A DNA stretch of 64,000 nucleotides from Pseudomonas neuropathica. GTDB lineage: Bacteria; Pseudomonadota; Gammaproteobacteria; Pseudomonadales; Pseudomonadaceae. Positions 1 to 7,869 of the stretch are shown here, piece after piece. The notes beneath the pieces are model-generated. The model made no database searches and was not told the DNA's origin. It saw only the letters and a list, made by a program, of their open reading frames with translations. Made by a program: the position numbers and the translations under genes. The stretch lies in NCBI RefSeq assembly GCF_015461835.1, contig NZ_JACOPX010000004.1, positions 124,001 through 188,000 of the forward strand. Direction: 5' to 3'. Position 1 is the first letter of the stretch. The number at the start of each line of letters is the position of its first letter.

Positions 1-220
1 CCTTTGCAGGGATCTTCTACGCGGTATTGGAGTGAATGAGCATTTGAGATTGATAGAAGTCGGCTAAGACCTGATGAGTCGGAATCAGGCGGCAGCTTGG
101 TGAGCTGCCCCAAGCTATAGCAATTTTTATGGGGGAGATCTCAATCGGTTACTCACTAGGTGAGTAAAGGCCGATGGAGATCCACCATGCCGTAAACGGT
201 AGCCAGGCATTTGGTGGGCC
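1..220. other. Hairpin-rich non-coding end of an integrated element
   Basis: No convincing gene is visible here. The stretch is unusually rich in potential hairpins: CCTGAT/ATCAGG arms near 72-90, GGCAGCT/AGCTGCC near 92-108, a large one around 136-192 whose core is TTACTCAC/GTGAGTAA, and CCACC..TGCC pairing with GGCA..GGTGG near 182-220. It lies directly left of the tRNA-Gly-like fragment, so I read it as the terminal DNA of an integrative element. The hairpins could serve an excision factor, a transfer origin or a small RNA. None of these roles can be decided from the sequence. Confidence 0.4.
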
Positions 221-263
221 CCACACACACTTACACACTTCGCCTGCCTTTTTGTCCAATAAA

Positions 264-288
264 GGTTCGATTCCCTCTACCCGCTCCA
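264..288 (+). other. tRNA-Gly 3'-end fragment, probable attachment site (attR/attL-like)
   Basis: These 25 bases read like the T-loop, T-stem 3' side and acceptor end of a Pseudomonas tRNA-Gly gene: GGTTCGATTC at 264-273 and TACCCGCTCCA at 278-288. The 5' part of the tRNA (D arm, anticodon arm) is absent, and the bases before 264 do not complete the T stem. Site-specific integrases of genomic islands and ICEs commonly use tRNA-Gly 3' ends and leave a short copy like this at the far end of the element. A terminator follows at 341-368, as expected downstream of a tRNA gene. The element would therefore lie to the left and the old chromosome to the right. Confidence 0.65.
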
Positions 289-340
289 CTCAATTTTTGT
301 CTCACGTTGTGTGTTTTTGACGGGGGATGCAGGAACAGCA

Positions 341-368
341 AAAACCGGCCTACAGGGCCGGTTTTTTT
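341..368 (+). terminator. Rho-independent terminator downstream of the tRNA-Gly remnant
   Basis: The arms AAAACCGGCC and GGCCGGTTTT form a perfect 10-bp stem with loop TACAG, followed by a T run. It is probably the original terminator of the tRNA-Gly transcription unit. Confidence 0.85.
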
Positions 369-926
369 GTGTCTGAGATTTGAGGTTGGTCATTTGGGCA
401 GCGCCGAACCATCAGGCAACAAACCGTTGATTGCAGATTCGCCGGTTCCCTCTGACGCTTCGGTCCCTCCAACGATAAGAAGTGTTGTTATTTTTTTGGT
501 TAATTAAATACGCGTGGGACACCATTCTATGTCTTCAACCCACGAAACCAACAGCGCACCATTAGAGAGCGCTGAGCAGCATATAACTTTACGGCTTCGA
601 TCTCCCAGCGCAACGGATAAAGAAATACTCATCCAGTTCAGCCATATTCGGCTGAACGAATAGTGGATCGTATGCCCGCACTATTTTTGCATCCATGCAC
701 GAAAAGAGAGCAAATAAAAAATTGTCAAATTTTCCCTGATTTTTTATTGACATCAGTTTTTTGATTGACCTACCTTTGTTTTAACAGCAATGCAATTCGA
801 CGGCGCCGTGAGTGCCAAAGCAACGCTGATGTTTTTGTTTCATATGCCAAGGACAATCAGGTCACCCATTGACGGCTGACCCAGGCAATTTGCTTTCTCT
901 AAAAGCAAGCATTGAAAGAGGGATCT
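369..926 (+). other. A+T-rich intergenic stretch upstream of the accessory operon
   Basis: No recognisable gene is present. A perfect hairpin GTTCAGCC/GGCTGAAC sits at 636-657 without a T run. A weak sigma70-like promoter for the operon starting at 927 may be TTGACA at 747-752 with TACCTT at 771-776 (18-bp spacer, poor -10). The strong A+T bias of 700-780 differs sharply from the chromosome further right. Confidence 0.4.
529..663 (+). CDS. Possible 44-residue ORF, unknown
   Basis: An ATG at 529 opens 44 codons ending at TAG 661-663. The product would be polar, with an LRLRSPSATDKEILIQFS segment that could form a beta strand and a helix. I recognise no family. There is no clear ribosome-binding site, and the last codons coincide with the 636-657 hairpin. 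It could be a remnant of a larger gene or chance. Confidence 0.2.
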   Translation: MSSTHETNSAPLESAEQHITLRLRSPSATDKEILIQFSHIRLNE

Positions 927-2153
927 ATGTTCAAAAACATTGAAGATACTGACTACACATCTGAATTTTCAATCAGCGGGCTAAAGTTCGAAGCCAATCA
1001 ATCGCTGAGCATTCCCTGCGGGGCCAGCTTGTTTAATCACAAACTGATTTCAAGTGCAGGCCCAATGATTTCCGACTTCGTTACGCATGAAGCCAACTTC
1101 AATTACTCGACCTATGGCATACATGTCGGACAAGACGATCGATTGACATTCATGGGTGGTGATAGGCGCAGAATCGAAGGTTATTTTGTTGATTGCAGGG
1201 AAGAAAGCCCAACATTGCATCAAATAGTTCGACTCCGTTTCAACACCAGCCTCAAACGGCATCTTGTCATTCCACGTGGTGTAGCACATACGTTCGATAA
1301 TCTGGAACGTGTAGTGACAAGGGATGAGCCCGTCTGGTATTCAGACACAAACAACTCCGCTTGGAGTATTGATAATGACTTGGTGTCAGTATCAAGAGAC
1401 ACTCGCCTGGAAGACTTCCCTGTCGTCAGACCCAACAAGTTACGTCTTCCAAACGAAGCTCACACGTTCCTTTCAAAAATATCTCAATCTTTGCTGGAAA
1501 ACCCCAAGGCTTACCTTGCAAGATTTGCTGTAAGCATTGCGGGCACTGAGACCTATGTGATGCTCGAACCTAAACAATGGTCAGATGACGAAGGGTATTT
1601 AGCTGAACTGATTTCTAATGTAACCAGCCCTGGCGTTATTGCCAAAAGAAATCGATATGCACTGACGGGGCAGCAATCGTTCACACTTGTACCCAATACC
1701 GATTCATGCGTGGCAGATGTACTGATACTGGAAGAGAACGCATCTAGCATTGCACGCCGCTACTGGCATGCACGAACCAGAAAAATCTACACCTTTCTGA
1801 ATAACGAAGGGTCGGTGATTGAGATAGATTGTATTGACCTGCGCAAGAACTCACCGACCTATGGTAAAGAATATACCTCACAGGTTATTTGTGATCCGCG
1901 AATCAGCCTTTGGATTGACCAGGGTATCGCTTACTTTTTCCGCTGTGCCGAAGATATGATTATCCGTTGTGAGCATGAAGTTTTTGTAGACATCAACGAA
2001 CCACGCGGTGATTTGCCCATGTTTGGACAGGACATGATTCCTTTACCAAATAACAAGGCCTATCCGAACCTCAGCTTGCCCGTTCTCAAATGCCCCGGCG
2101 AAGTGGTCTATAAGATGGCGCAGTTTGAACAGCAACAATTTAATAGAATTTGA
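927..2153 (+). CDS. Tandem RmlC-like (dTDP-4-dehydrorhamnose 3,5-epimerase-like) cupin protein, 408 aa
   Basis: The protein appears to be two RmlC-like cupin halves. In the N half (about residues 65-170) a GIHVGQ segment stands where RmlC has its RGLHxQ catalytic histidine, followed by GYFVDCREESPT and IPRGVAHTFDNL, matching the family's VDLRxxSPT and IPxGxAHGF motifs. In the C half (about 275-375) a YWHAR histidine is followed by IDLRKNSPTYGK and SLWIDQGIAYFF. RmlC enzymes are about 180-200 residues and dimeric, so a fused pair is unusual. I place the start at ATG 927 (behind GAGGG) rather than the TTG at 912. It is first in an operon with a 90-residue protein and an MFS exporter. A sugar-nucleotide or small-molecule epimerase or isomerase role is inferred; the substrate is unknown. 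Codon use is A+T-richer than in the rest of the window. Confidence 0.6.
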   Translation: MFKNIEDTDYTSEFSISGLKFEANQSLSIPCGASLFNHKLISSAGPMISDFVTHEANFNYSTYGIHVGQDDRLTFMGGDRRRIEGYFVDCREESPTLHQIVRLRFNTSLKRHLVIPRGVAHTFDNLERVVTRDEPVWYSDTNNSAWSIDNDLVSVSRDTRLEDFPVVRPNKLRLPNEAHTFLSKISQSLLENPKAYLARFAVSIAGTETYVMLEPKQWSDDEGYLAELISNVTSPGVIAKRNRYALTGQQSFTLVPNTDSCVADVLILEENASSIARRYWHARTRKIYTFLNNEGSVIEIDCIDLRKNSPTYGKEYTSQVICDPRISLWIDQGIAYFFRCAEDMIIRCEHEVFVDINEPRGDLPMFGQDMIPLPNNKAYPNLSLPVLKCPGEVVYKMAQFEQQQFNRI

Positions 2154-2201
2154 TTTTGGGTGCGCACGCAATTGCTTTTCAATGCATGAAGGAGATTCAA
2201 T

Positions 2202-2474
2202 ATGGAAGAAGTTCTCGTAGCAAAAGCAGTTTCCTGGAAAACCGAGCTGACCTCAATGATGAGCTCAGCAACCTCTGAGACAGATAAACAGGCCTTGGCT
2301 GCATTTCAAAGCGCATTAATGCCTTACCTGGACACCCCCGACTCGCTGCGAACCCTACTAGGAAAAATCCAAATGGCGTCAACGCTTGAGACTCTCACCG
2401 CGAGAGCTGAATTTTCAAGTTTGGCGGAGTTTCAATCCACTTTACCAGACACAGTAAAAGTGATCGCCGCGTAA
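2202..2474 (+). CDS. Small 90-residue protein of unknown function in the cupin-MFS operon
   Basis: A good ribosome-binding site (AAGGAG) precedes ATG 2202. The 90-residue product has no signal peptide, no membrane segment and no cysteine. It reads as mostly helical and mildly acidic, rich in Ser, Thr, Ala and Leu, and ends in a VKVIAA tail. I recognise no domain. It sits 48 bp after the double-cupin gene and 31 bp before the MFS gene on the same strand, so all three are probably co-transcribed. It could be a small partner of the enzyme, an acyl or peptide carrier-like scaffold, or a precursor peptide. There is no phosphopantetheine DSL motif and no double-glycine leader cleavage site, so none of these is shown. 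Confidence 0.7.
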   Translation: MEEVLVAKAVSWKTELTSMMSSATSETDKQALAAFQSALMPYLDTPDSLRTLLGKIQMASTLETLTARAEFSSLAEFQSTLPDTVKVIAA

Positions 2475-2505
2475 CAAAAATATTTACGTGATCGGATAAA
2501 CAGTC

Positions 2506-3759
2506 GTGCGCACCTACCTGAACCTTAACAACTCTAAAATGTATATCTTCGCTTCGGTGGGCGTATTTATTGCGCTCTCCGAAGCAGTTTACGATCTGGT
2601 ATTCGCGAATCTTGCCTATTCGATAACAGGCACTACTTCAGCTGTAACAACCACCTATGCGGTTGGCTATATTGCAGAACTACTGGTAACGCTACTGGGT
2701 GCAGGATTCATTGACCGCTTCAACAAGTGGAAATTATTCATCGCCACTCAGATTATCAACATCATTGTATTTGCAGCAGCAACAATCATTTTGTCCTTCC
2801 ATACCAACACTGTCGCCTGGGTATGGACCTTCGCATTTCTGGTAGATCTGATACACCAGTATTCCAGGCTGATAATGTTTGCCCTGGTGCCTTTTTTATT
2901 CGAGCGCGAAGAGATACCCGGCATCAATGGTTTTTTGGCGACAATGAATGGCGTTGCACGGTCTGTTGGGCCGGCAATCGGTGCAATTGCTATTCTACAG
3001 ATCGGACTGTCCAGATCACTTACAGTATCGGTCGCGTTCATGTTGGTCGCCCTGCTGTTGGCATTAAGCTTAGTCTCTAGATACCAATCTCGACCGCTAG
3101 AAGGCGCTGAACCCGAGCATTCATCCTTCAAGCAGCGCTTTCAAGAAAGTATTACCGGCGCGTCCCGTACTACAGTAGCGCTACTCCGGGCACGGCAATG
3201 GCGCGCGTTTCTTGGATCCTACTCGGCGTGCGTGTTAGTTATAAGTGTCCTGGCGCTTCTGTGGATTCCGCTCCTACGCGACTTTCACGAATTTACGCCT
3301 GATCAGACTGGCTATCTTTACAGCATTGGTGCAGCAGGGGCCGTCTTGGGAGGCGTCACCACAAAAAGGTATGGTGGCGGAAATTTTCTCCAAATGATTA
3401 TATTCATCGCGCATTTTGTGATGCTAGCTGGGGTAATAACCACACTACTCATCAGAGGCAACGCAATTTTGGTAGGGGCTGGCATGTTTGCTTTTCAATT
3501 TGGAGCAACGGTGTATTTTCGTACCACGGCCAGCGCTATACAGTTGTCAGTCCCTAAAAACATTATCGGAAGTTGGTATGGGGCTATCGATTTTACAAGC
3601 CGCTTTGCCGGTTTGACGGGAATATTACTTGCTGGCTGGGGGTACGATCAGATCGGGGTTTACTGGGTTTACTCAGGCTTGCTCCTGCTACTTGTAGTCA
3701 GCGCCTTGAACTGGACTCCCAGTCGAAAATTTAACGGGTTATTAAACTCAACTACCTAA
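2506..3759 (+). CDS. MFS transporter, EntS/MFS_3-like exporter, 417 aa
   Basis: The protein is hydrophobic throughout, with about 12 predicted membrane segments, and carries the MFS loop signature in degenerate form (GAGFIDRFNKWKL, about residues 65-77, between TM2 and TM3). The general layout is that of the MFS_3 group, which contains the enterobactin exporter EntS and many natural-product exporters. GTG 2506 is the longest start; an ATG at residue 12 (before YIFAS) is an alternative because no strong Shine-Dalgarno precedes the GTG. It is last in the double-cupin/90-aa operon and ends before the 3931 terminator. Export of the operon's product is the likely job, inferred from context. Confidence 0.75.
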   Translation: MRTYLNLNNSKMYIFASVGVFIALSEAVYDLVFANLAYSITGTTSAVTTTYAVGYIAELLVTLLGAGFIDRFNKWKLFIATQIINIIVFAAATIILSFHTNTVAWVWTFAFLVDLIHQYSRLIMFALVPFLFEREEIPGINGFLATMNGVARSVGPAIGAIAILQIGLSRSLTVSVAFMLVALLLALSLVSRYQSRPLEGAEPEHSSFKQRFQESITGASRTTVALLRARQWRAFLGSYSACVLVISVLALLWIPLLRDFHEFTPDQTGYLYSIGAAGAVLGGVTTKRYGGGNFLQMIIFIAHFVMLAGVITTLLIRGNAILVGAGMFAFQFGATVYFRTTASAIQLSVPKNIIGSWYGAIDFTSRFAGLTGILLAGWGYDQIGVYWVYSGLLLLLVVSALNWTPSRKFNGLLNSTT

Positions 3760-3930
3760 CCTGGATACGGGGAGTCATAAATATCGAATTATTCCTGCGA
3801 TCGATTAAAAGCCGAAGCTTTGCTTCATCTGGTTCGATGGCACCCATGCCCAGTTGATGGCTGCGAGCGCCTTAAGAAAGTTTGCGCCCGTTAGTTAACT
3901 GGTAGAAAAACAACTGTAAATTGGGCAACA

Positions 3931-3957
3931 AAAAAACCGGTCTTCGACCGGTTTTTT
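3931..3957. terminator. Bidirectional rho-independent terminator
   Basis: AAAAAACCGGTC and GACCGGTTTTTT form perfect 12-bp arms with a TTC loop. The A run on one side and the T run on the other let it serve the MFS operon (plus strand) and the DUF6124 gene (minus strand) that converge here. Confidence 0.9.
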
Positions 3958-3986
3958 GTGACCGCCAATTATGAGAGAACTCGTGA

Positions 3987-4349
3987 TTAGCCCGCCGGCA
4001 CCGCGTTATCCAGCGCCTTATTCACCGCCAACTCACTCAACATGACAATCTGCGCAATGCCAAGCGCGGTCTTGCGGTGCGAGGTGTCGAGTTGTGCGGC
4101 GAAGTTGTTGAGCAGGGTGGTGGCCGAGCCGAGGGTTTCGCTGGCGTTGGCCAACAGGGATTCGGTGTCGTATTTCGGGTTGGCGAGGTACATCGGTTCG
4201 GGTTCGTGGGTGGAACCCATGATTCTGGCCGTGGGGCTGAGGTAGTGGTCGAGGGCGCGTTCGGCGGCTTCGTGGAATTTCTTTGAATTGGGTGATTCGT
4301 AGGGGGATGCCGGATCGGTTTCCGGCGGATTGGGCGTTACTTTGAACAT
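3987..4349 (-). CDS. DUF6124 (formerly DUF3077) family protein, 120 aa
   Basis: The N-terminus MFKVTPNPPETDP, followed by a SPYESPNSKKFHEAAERALDHYL segment (about residues 16-38), matches a family found many times per genome in Pseudomonas and of unknown function. A helical C-terminal half (DTSHRKTALGIAQIVMLSELAVNKALD) completes the usual length of about 115-125 residues. It has no signal peptide or membrane helix. It is monocistronic and ends at the shared terminator at 3931-3957. Confidence 0.85.
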   Translation of the reverse strand: MFKVTPNPPETDPASPYESPNSKKFHEAAERALDHYLSPTARIMGSTHEPEPMYLANPKYDTESLLANASETLGSATTLLNNFAAQLDTSHRKTALGIAQIVMLSELAVNKALDNAVPAG

Positions 4350-4914
4350 TTGGTGTATTCCAAAATAGGGCTACGACCATTCCGCTGCTACACGAAAGGG
4401 TGGCGGCTGTACGCAAGTTAGCAGACCGGGCGAATCCACCAAAATCCCGGCGCACCCGAGGGTGCCATGCGCACAGCCACCATTAAGCACAGGAGATCCT
4501 GGCTAAATGACGCTCGTACGATTTGGTGGAAACGCGTGGCTGCTAAACCCGATCACTGGAAATCAGTGACGCGAACCAAGTTACCGACCGCCTCCCAAGC
4601 GCACAAGCCGGCGGATTCTGGCGTAGCGGTAGGCAACGGCGCAAGGATTTGTAGGCTTCAGGAAGTAACGCTGCAGACCTTTAAACACCCCGCTCGGAAT
4701 ACGTTTATGCAGCGATAGCACATGACGCTTTTCCCGACATTACAGATCCACAACACGTCACCGGTTTTCACCTCTCGCCCAACCGACTAGCATTTCCCCA
4801 TCACCCACCACCCTCCCCCTGCGCGGCCATCGACGAATACGCGCCATCACTTTCGAGGGATTCCAATCGCGGCCACGTTGCCGCTGACGATCGAACTCAA
4901 AAGAGCACTTCACC
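4350..4914. other. Intergenic region with no supported gene
   Basis: Upstream DNA of the minus-strand DUF6124 gene and of the plus-strand methyltransferase gene. An 83-codon open frame (4467-4718) has no Shine-Dalgarno match, no recognisable domain and an odd composition rich in Trp, Arg and Lys, so I do not call it. AGGAG at 4489 precedes an ATG at 4507 that opens only 20 codons. Short inverted segments (GATCACTGGAAATCAGTGA near 4551) are visible. No promoter is clear. Confidence 0.4.
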
Positions 4915-5652
4915 ATGACGCAAAACATTTACGACGATCCCGAATTCTTCCAGGGCTACAGCCAGATGAACCGCTCAATCGGCGGCCTCGACGCTGCGCC
5001 CGAGTGGCCGGCGATCCAGGCATTGCTGCCATCCATGCATGGCCTGAACGTGGTGGATCTGGGCTGCGGTTATGGCTGGTTCAGCCGTTGGGCGATTGAA
5101 AATGGTGCGGCGAGCGTTCTGGGCCTGGATGTTTCGGTGAAGATGCTGGAGCGGGCGCGGGAGACCACGACGGCGGCGAATATTCGCTATGAGCGCGCCG
5201 ATCTGGAACAGCTCGATCTGCCCGCTTGCAGTCTCGATCTGGCTTACAGCTCACTGGCGCTGCATTACATCAAGGATTTGCCGAGGCTGTTTGCTCACCT
5301 CTACGCGGCATTGAAACCGGGTTCGCACTTTGTGTTTTCCATTGAGCATCCAATCTTTATGGCGCCGCGTCATCCGGGTTGGTTGATTGACGCTGAAGGC
5401 AACAAGCGTTGGCCGCTGGACAGCTATCAGCGGGAGGGTGAGCGGGTTACGAACTGGCTGGCTGAGGGTGTGATCAAGCAGCATCGAACGGTGGGGACAT
5501 TGCTCAATTCGTTGATTGATGCGGGGTTCACGATTCGACATGTCAATGAATGGGGGCCGAGCGATGCTGAAGTGGCGGCGCAACCGGCGCTGGCAGAAGA
5601 GCGGGAGCGGCCGATGATGATGTTGGTGGCGGTGCAGAAGCCCTCACCCTAA
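4915..5652 (+). CDS. Class I SAM-dependent methyltransferase (Methyltransf_11), 245 aa
   Basis: A Rossmann-type SAM-binding core is visible: motif I VVDLGCGYGWFSRW (about residues 44-57), an acidic end of strand 2 (LGLDVS), motif II YERADLEQLDL and motif III at the KPGSHFVFSIEHP strand. Such proteins methylate small molecules, but nothing fixes the substrate. The gene is monocistronic. Its final codons (KPSP-stop) lie inside the MITE-like repeat that begins at 5641, so the present C-terminus was probably set by that insertion. Confidence 0.8.
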   Translation: MTQNIYDDPEFFQGYSQMNRSIGGLDAAPEWPAIQALLPSMHGLNVVDLGCGYGWFSRWAIENGAASVLGLDVSVKMLERARETTTAANIRYERADLEQLDLPACSLDLAYSSLALHYIKDLPRLFAHLYAALKPGSHFVFSIEHPIFMAPRHPGWLIDAEGNKRWPLDSYQREGERVTNWLAEGVIKQHRTVGTLLNSLIDAGFTIRHVNEWGPSDAEVAAQPALAEERERPMMMLVAVQKPSP

Positions 5653-5802
5653 CCCTCTCCCAAAGGGAGAGGGGACTGACCAAGTTGTTCTCTAGGGTTA
5701 CGCCGACCTGAAATATCGAGCTGAACTCAGGTTTTTGAAGCAACGGCCATCGGCTCCCTCTCCCTCGGGAGAGGGCTGGGCGGGCGGCGTTCCGATGAGG
5801 GG
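5641..5802. repeat. MITE-like long intergenic repeat, copy 1
   Basis: The repeat starts CCCTCACCCTAACCCTCTCC and ends in GGGAGAGGGCTGGGCGGG..CGATGAGGGG, so its ends are imperfect inverted repeats. An internal block includes GGGGACTGACC and TACGCCGACCTG. Related copies occur at 23583, 38173 (inverted) and 62054 (about one and a half copies). No ORF is carried. Confidence 0.85.
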
Positions 5803-5855
5803 CCCGTCCTAAAGCGCACCAAAAATCTCCAGCCGAAAAACAGGCCCAATTTATT

Positions 5856-6626
5856 TCAGCGAGTCGCGACAATGAATAACCGTGGAAATGGCAACAACAC
5901 CGAACCATCCGCCAACGCCGGATAAGCCTTCCCAACCTCCGCCAAATACTGCTCCAGGTACTGCGCCTTTTCTGTCTCGGTCAGCGGATTCAAAAACGGA
6001 ATCAACCCGCTGCCCTTGAACCACTCCACCACCCCCGCCGCCCCGCCTGGCAGCTGATGGTGATAGGTGGTGCGCCACACATCGACCCGCGCACAGTGTG
6101 GCCGCAGCATCGAGAAATAATCGCTGGCACTCGCCATCTCGGTACGCTGCCCCGCAGCGTCGCTGAGCTTGCTCGCCCACGGACCATTCGCGGCGACTTC
6201 ACGCATCAAACGGTGGGAGGGCTCATTGAGGTTATCCGGCATCTGGATCGCCAGACTGCCACCGGCCGACAGTTTGCCTGCCAGTGCCGGCAGCAACGTC
6301 GCGTGATCCGGCACCCACTGCAGCACGGCGTTGGCGAAAATCACATCGAACGGGCCTTCATCCGCCCACTTATCAATCTCCGCCACGTCGAACCGCAAAT
6401 CCGGCAAGCGCTTGCGAGCTGCATCGATCATGTCCGCCGAACTGTCCAGCCCGCTGACTTTCGCCCCGTGAAAACGCTGTACCAGCAATTCCGTGGAGTT
6501 ACCGGGACCACAACCGATATCGACCACTGTTCGCGCTTCAGCCGTGGGAATCGCCGCCAGCAAATCGCGGGCCGGGCGGGTGCGTTCATCTTCGAAAGCG
6601 ACGTATTGTTTGGCGGACCAACTCAT
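5856..6626 (-). CDS. tam: Trans-aconitate 2-methyltransferase (Tam), 256 aa
   Basis: MSWSAKQYVAFEDERTRPARDL is the characteristic Tam N-terminus. VVDIGCGPGNSTELL (about residues 35-49) is SAM motif I, and ANAVLQWVPDH is the family's acceptor-site region. The enzyme methylates trans-aconitate, a side product that inhibits aconitase, in the cytosol. Length fits E. coli Tam (252). CAGGAG precedes the ATG. A second, more distant Tam-like protein is encoded at 47052. Confidence 0.9.
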   Translation of the reverse strand: MSWSAKQYVAFEDERTRPARDLLAAIPTAEARTVVDIGCGPGNSTELLVQRFHGAKVSGLDSSADMIDAARKRLPDLRFDVAEIDKWADEGPFDVIFANAVLQWVPDHATLLPALAGKLSAGGSLAIQMPDNLNEPSHRLMREVAANGPWASKLSDAAGQRTEMASASDYFSMLRPHCARVDVWRTTYHHQLPGGAAGVVEWFKGSGLIPFLNPLTETEKAQYLEQYLAEVGKAYPALADGSVLLPFPRLFIVATR

Positions 6627-6791
6627 TGCGTTCTCCTGTCGGGGACATTTCAGCGGTTGGTCACGATACCGCGATCTGGCGCGCCTGCCTGCCCTACCAA
6701 CGTCCGGTGACGTGGGCGGATTTGTAATTAGAATTTTCCACCAGCCGCAGATGTCTGAATTTCAAGCACTCCCCCAATAAGGAACACCGCT

Positions 6792-7202
6792 ATGAAATTC
6801 GCAAAAATCTCCCAGAAGCTCGCGATGGTGGCCGGTAGTCCCAAGACCTTCATGGGCGCATTGATCCTGATCGGGCTGTGGGGACTGAGCGGGCCGATCT
6901 TCGATTACAACGACACCTGGCAACTGATCATCAACACCTCAACCACGATCATCACCTTCCTGATGGTGTTCCTGATTCAGAACACGCAGAACCGCGATAC
7001 CGACATTCTTCATTTGAAAATCGATGAGTTGCTACTGGTCACCAAAGAGGCGCAAAACGCGATGCTCGGGCTGGAGGCGCTGGATCTGAAGCAGTTGGAG
7101 GCGTTGCGCAGGCACTACCGCTCGTTGGGCGAGGGTGAGGTGTTTAACCTTGAGGGGCTGGGCGAGAAGAGCAAGTCGAAGCAGGATTTGAATGAGTGCT
7201 GA
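6792..7202 (+). CDS. Low-affinity iron permease family protein, 136 aa
   Basis: Two membrane helices are clear (about residues 21-36, LILIGLWGLSGPIFDYN region, and 45-62, NTSTTIITFLMVFLIQNTQNRD). The segment FLIQNTQNRDTDILHLKIDELL is the hallmark of the bacterial low-affinity iron permease family (Pfam 04120). A cytosolic charged tail follows. Iron transport by these short bacterial members is poorly tested. AAGGA lies 9 bp before the ATG. Confidence 0.85.
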   Translation: MKFAKISQKLAMVAGSPKTFMGALILIGLWGLSGPIFDYNDTWQLIINTSTTIITFLMVFLIQNTQNRDTDILHLKIDELLLVTKEAQNAMLGLEALDLKQLEALRRHYRSLGEGEVFNLEGLGEKSKSKQDLNEC

Positions 7203-7210
7203 GGGTTTAA

Positions 7211-7287
7211 AATCAAAAGATCGCAGCCTTCGGCAGCTCCTACAGGGACCGTGTAGGAGCTGCCGCAGGCTGCGATCTTTTGATCTT
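7211..7287. repeat. REP pair, GCAGCCTTCGGCAGCTCC family
   Basis: Two facing copies of the unit GATCGCAGCCTTCGGCAGCT separated by about 15 bp. It lies between convergent genes. Confidence 0.95.
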
Positions 7288-7289
7288 GA

Positions 7290-7793
7290 TTAACGGCTGG
7301 CCTGTAACTGGCGGGCCATCTCCAGATGGCTTTGCAACTTCGGCAAGGTTTCGTCGGCGAATGCCTTGATCTCCGGCACGTCGGTGGTCTGCGCTTCCTG
7401 TTGAATCTGCTCGATGGCTTCTTCAGTGGCTTTGACCTGACTGGCGGCATACGCCTGATCGAAGGAGGCGCCGTCGGTCACTGGGGGCATCAGTTCTTTG
7501 GCCTTGTCGGCCAGTTCTTCACGAGGCGCGACAGGCAGATCGAGCTTCTTGGCGATTTTCGCCAGATGCTGGTTGGCCGTTGTGCGGTCGTTGATGACGA
7601 CGATGGTGTAGTCCTTGACCTCTTTCGATTCGGCCTTGCTGTGGGCCAGACGACTGGCCTCGATATCGGCCATGCCTTTGGCCGAGGCATCGTTGATGAA
7701 ATCGGCGGGCGACTGGGCAAAAGCACTGCTGGCAAACAGACCCAACAGCGATGCAAAACTGATAGTGCGTACACGGGTGGCCATCCGGCTCAT
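7290..7793 (-). CDS. DUF4142 periplasmic protein, 167 aa
   Basis: A signal peptide (RTISFASLLGLFASSAFAQ, cleavage after AFA) precedes a DUF4142 four-helix, ferritin-like domain with FINDASAKGMADIEASRLA (about residues 30-49) and the family's typical HLAKIAKKLDLPVA. Function is unknown; related proteins are stress-linked in several bacteria. I choose the ATG at 7793 because GGAGGG lies just upstream; a longer frame to 7850 has no such site. The stop is adjacent to the REP pair. Confidence 0.85.
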   Translation of the reverse strand: MSRMATRVRTISFASLLGLFASSAFAQSPADFINDASAKGMADIEASRLAHSKAESKEVKDYTIVVINDRTTANQHLAKIAKKLDLPVAPREELADKAKELMPPVTDGASFDQAYAASQVKATEEAIEQIQQEAQTTDVPEIKAFADETLPKLQSHLEMARQLQASR

Positions 7794-7869
7794 GGTCGCG
7801 CCCTCCTTCCTAGCGAAATTCAAGCGGGAGCTTACGCCCCCGCCTCTCAATCAAAACTACCTTCACCGA

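Noticed and set aside
72..90. CTGATGAG..GGAA resembling a hammerhead ribozyme core
   Set aside because: The segment is better explained as a simple CCTGAT/ATCAGG hairpin; the stem II and cleavage-site arms required for a hammerhead are absent.
211..507. 98-codon open frame across the tRNA-Gly fragment and terminator
   Set aside because: It runs through the tRNA remnant and a rho-independent terminator, has no ribosome site and no domain.
4467..4718. 83-codon open frame after DUF6124
   Set aside because: No ribosome site, no recognisable family and a composition unlike the neighbours; kept only as intergenic note.
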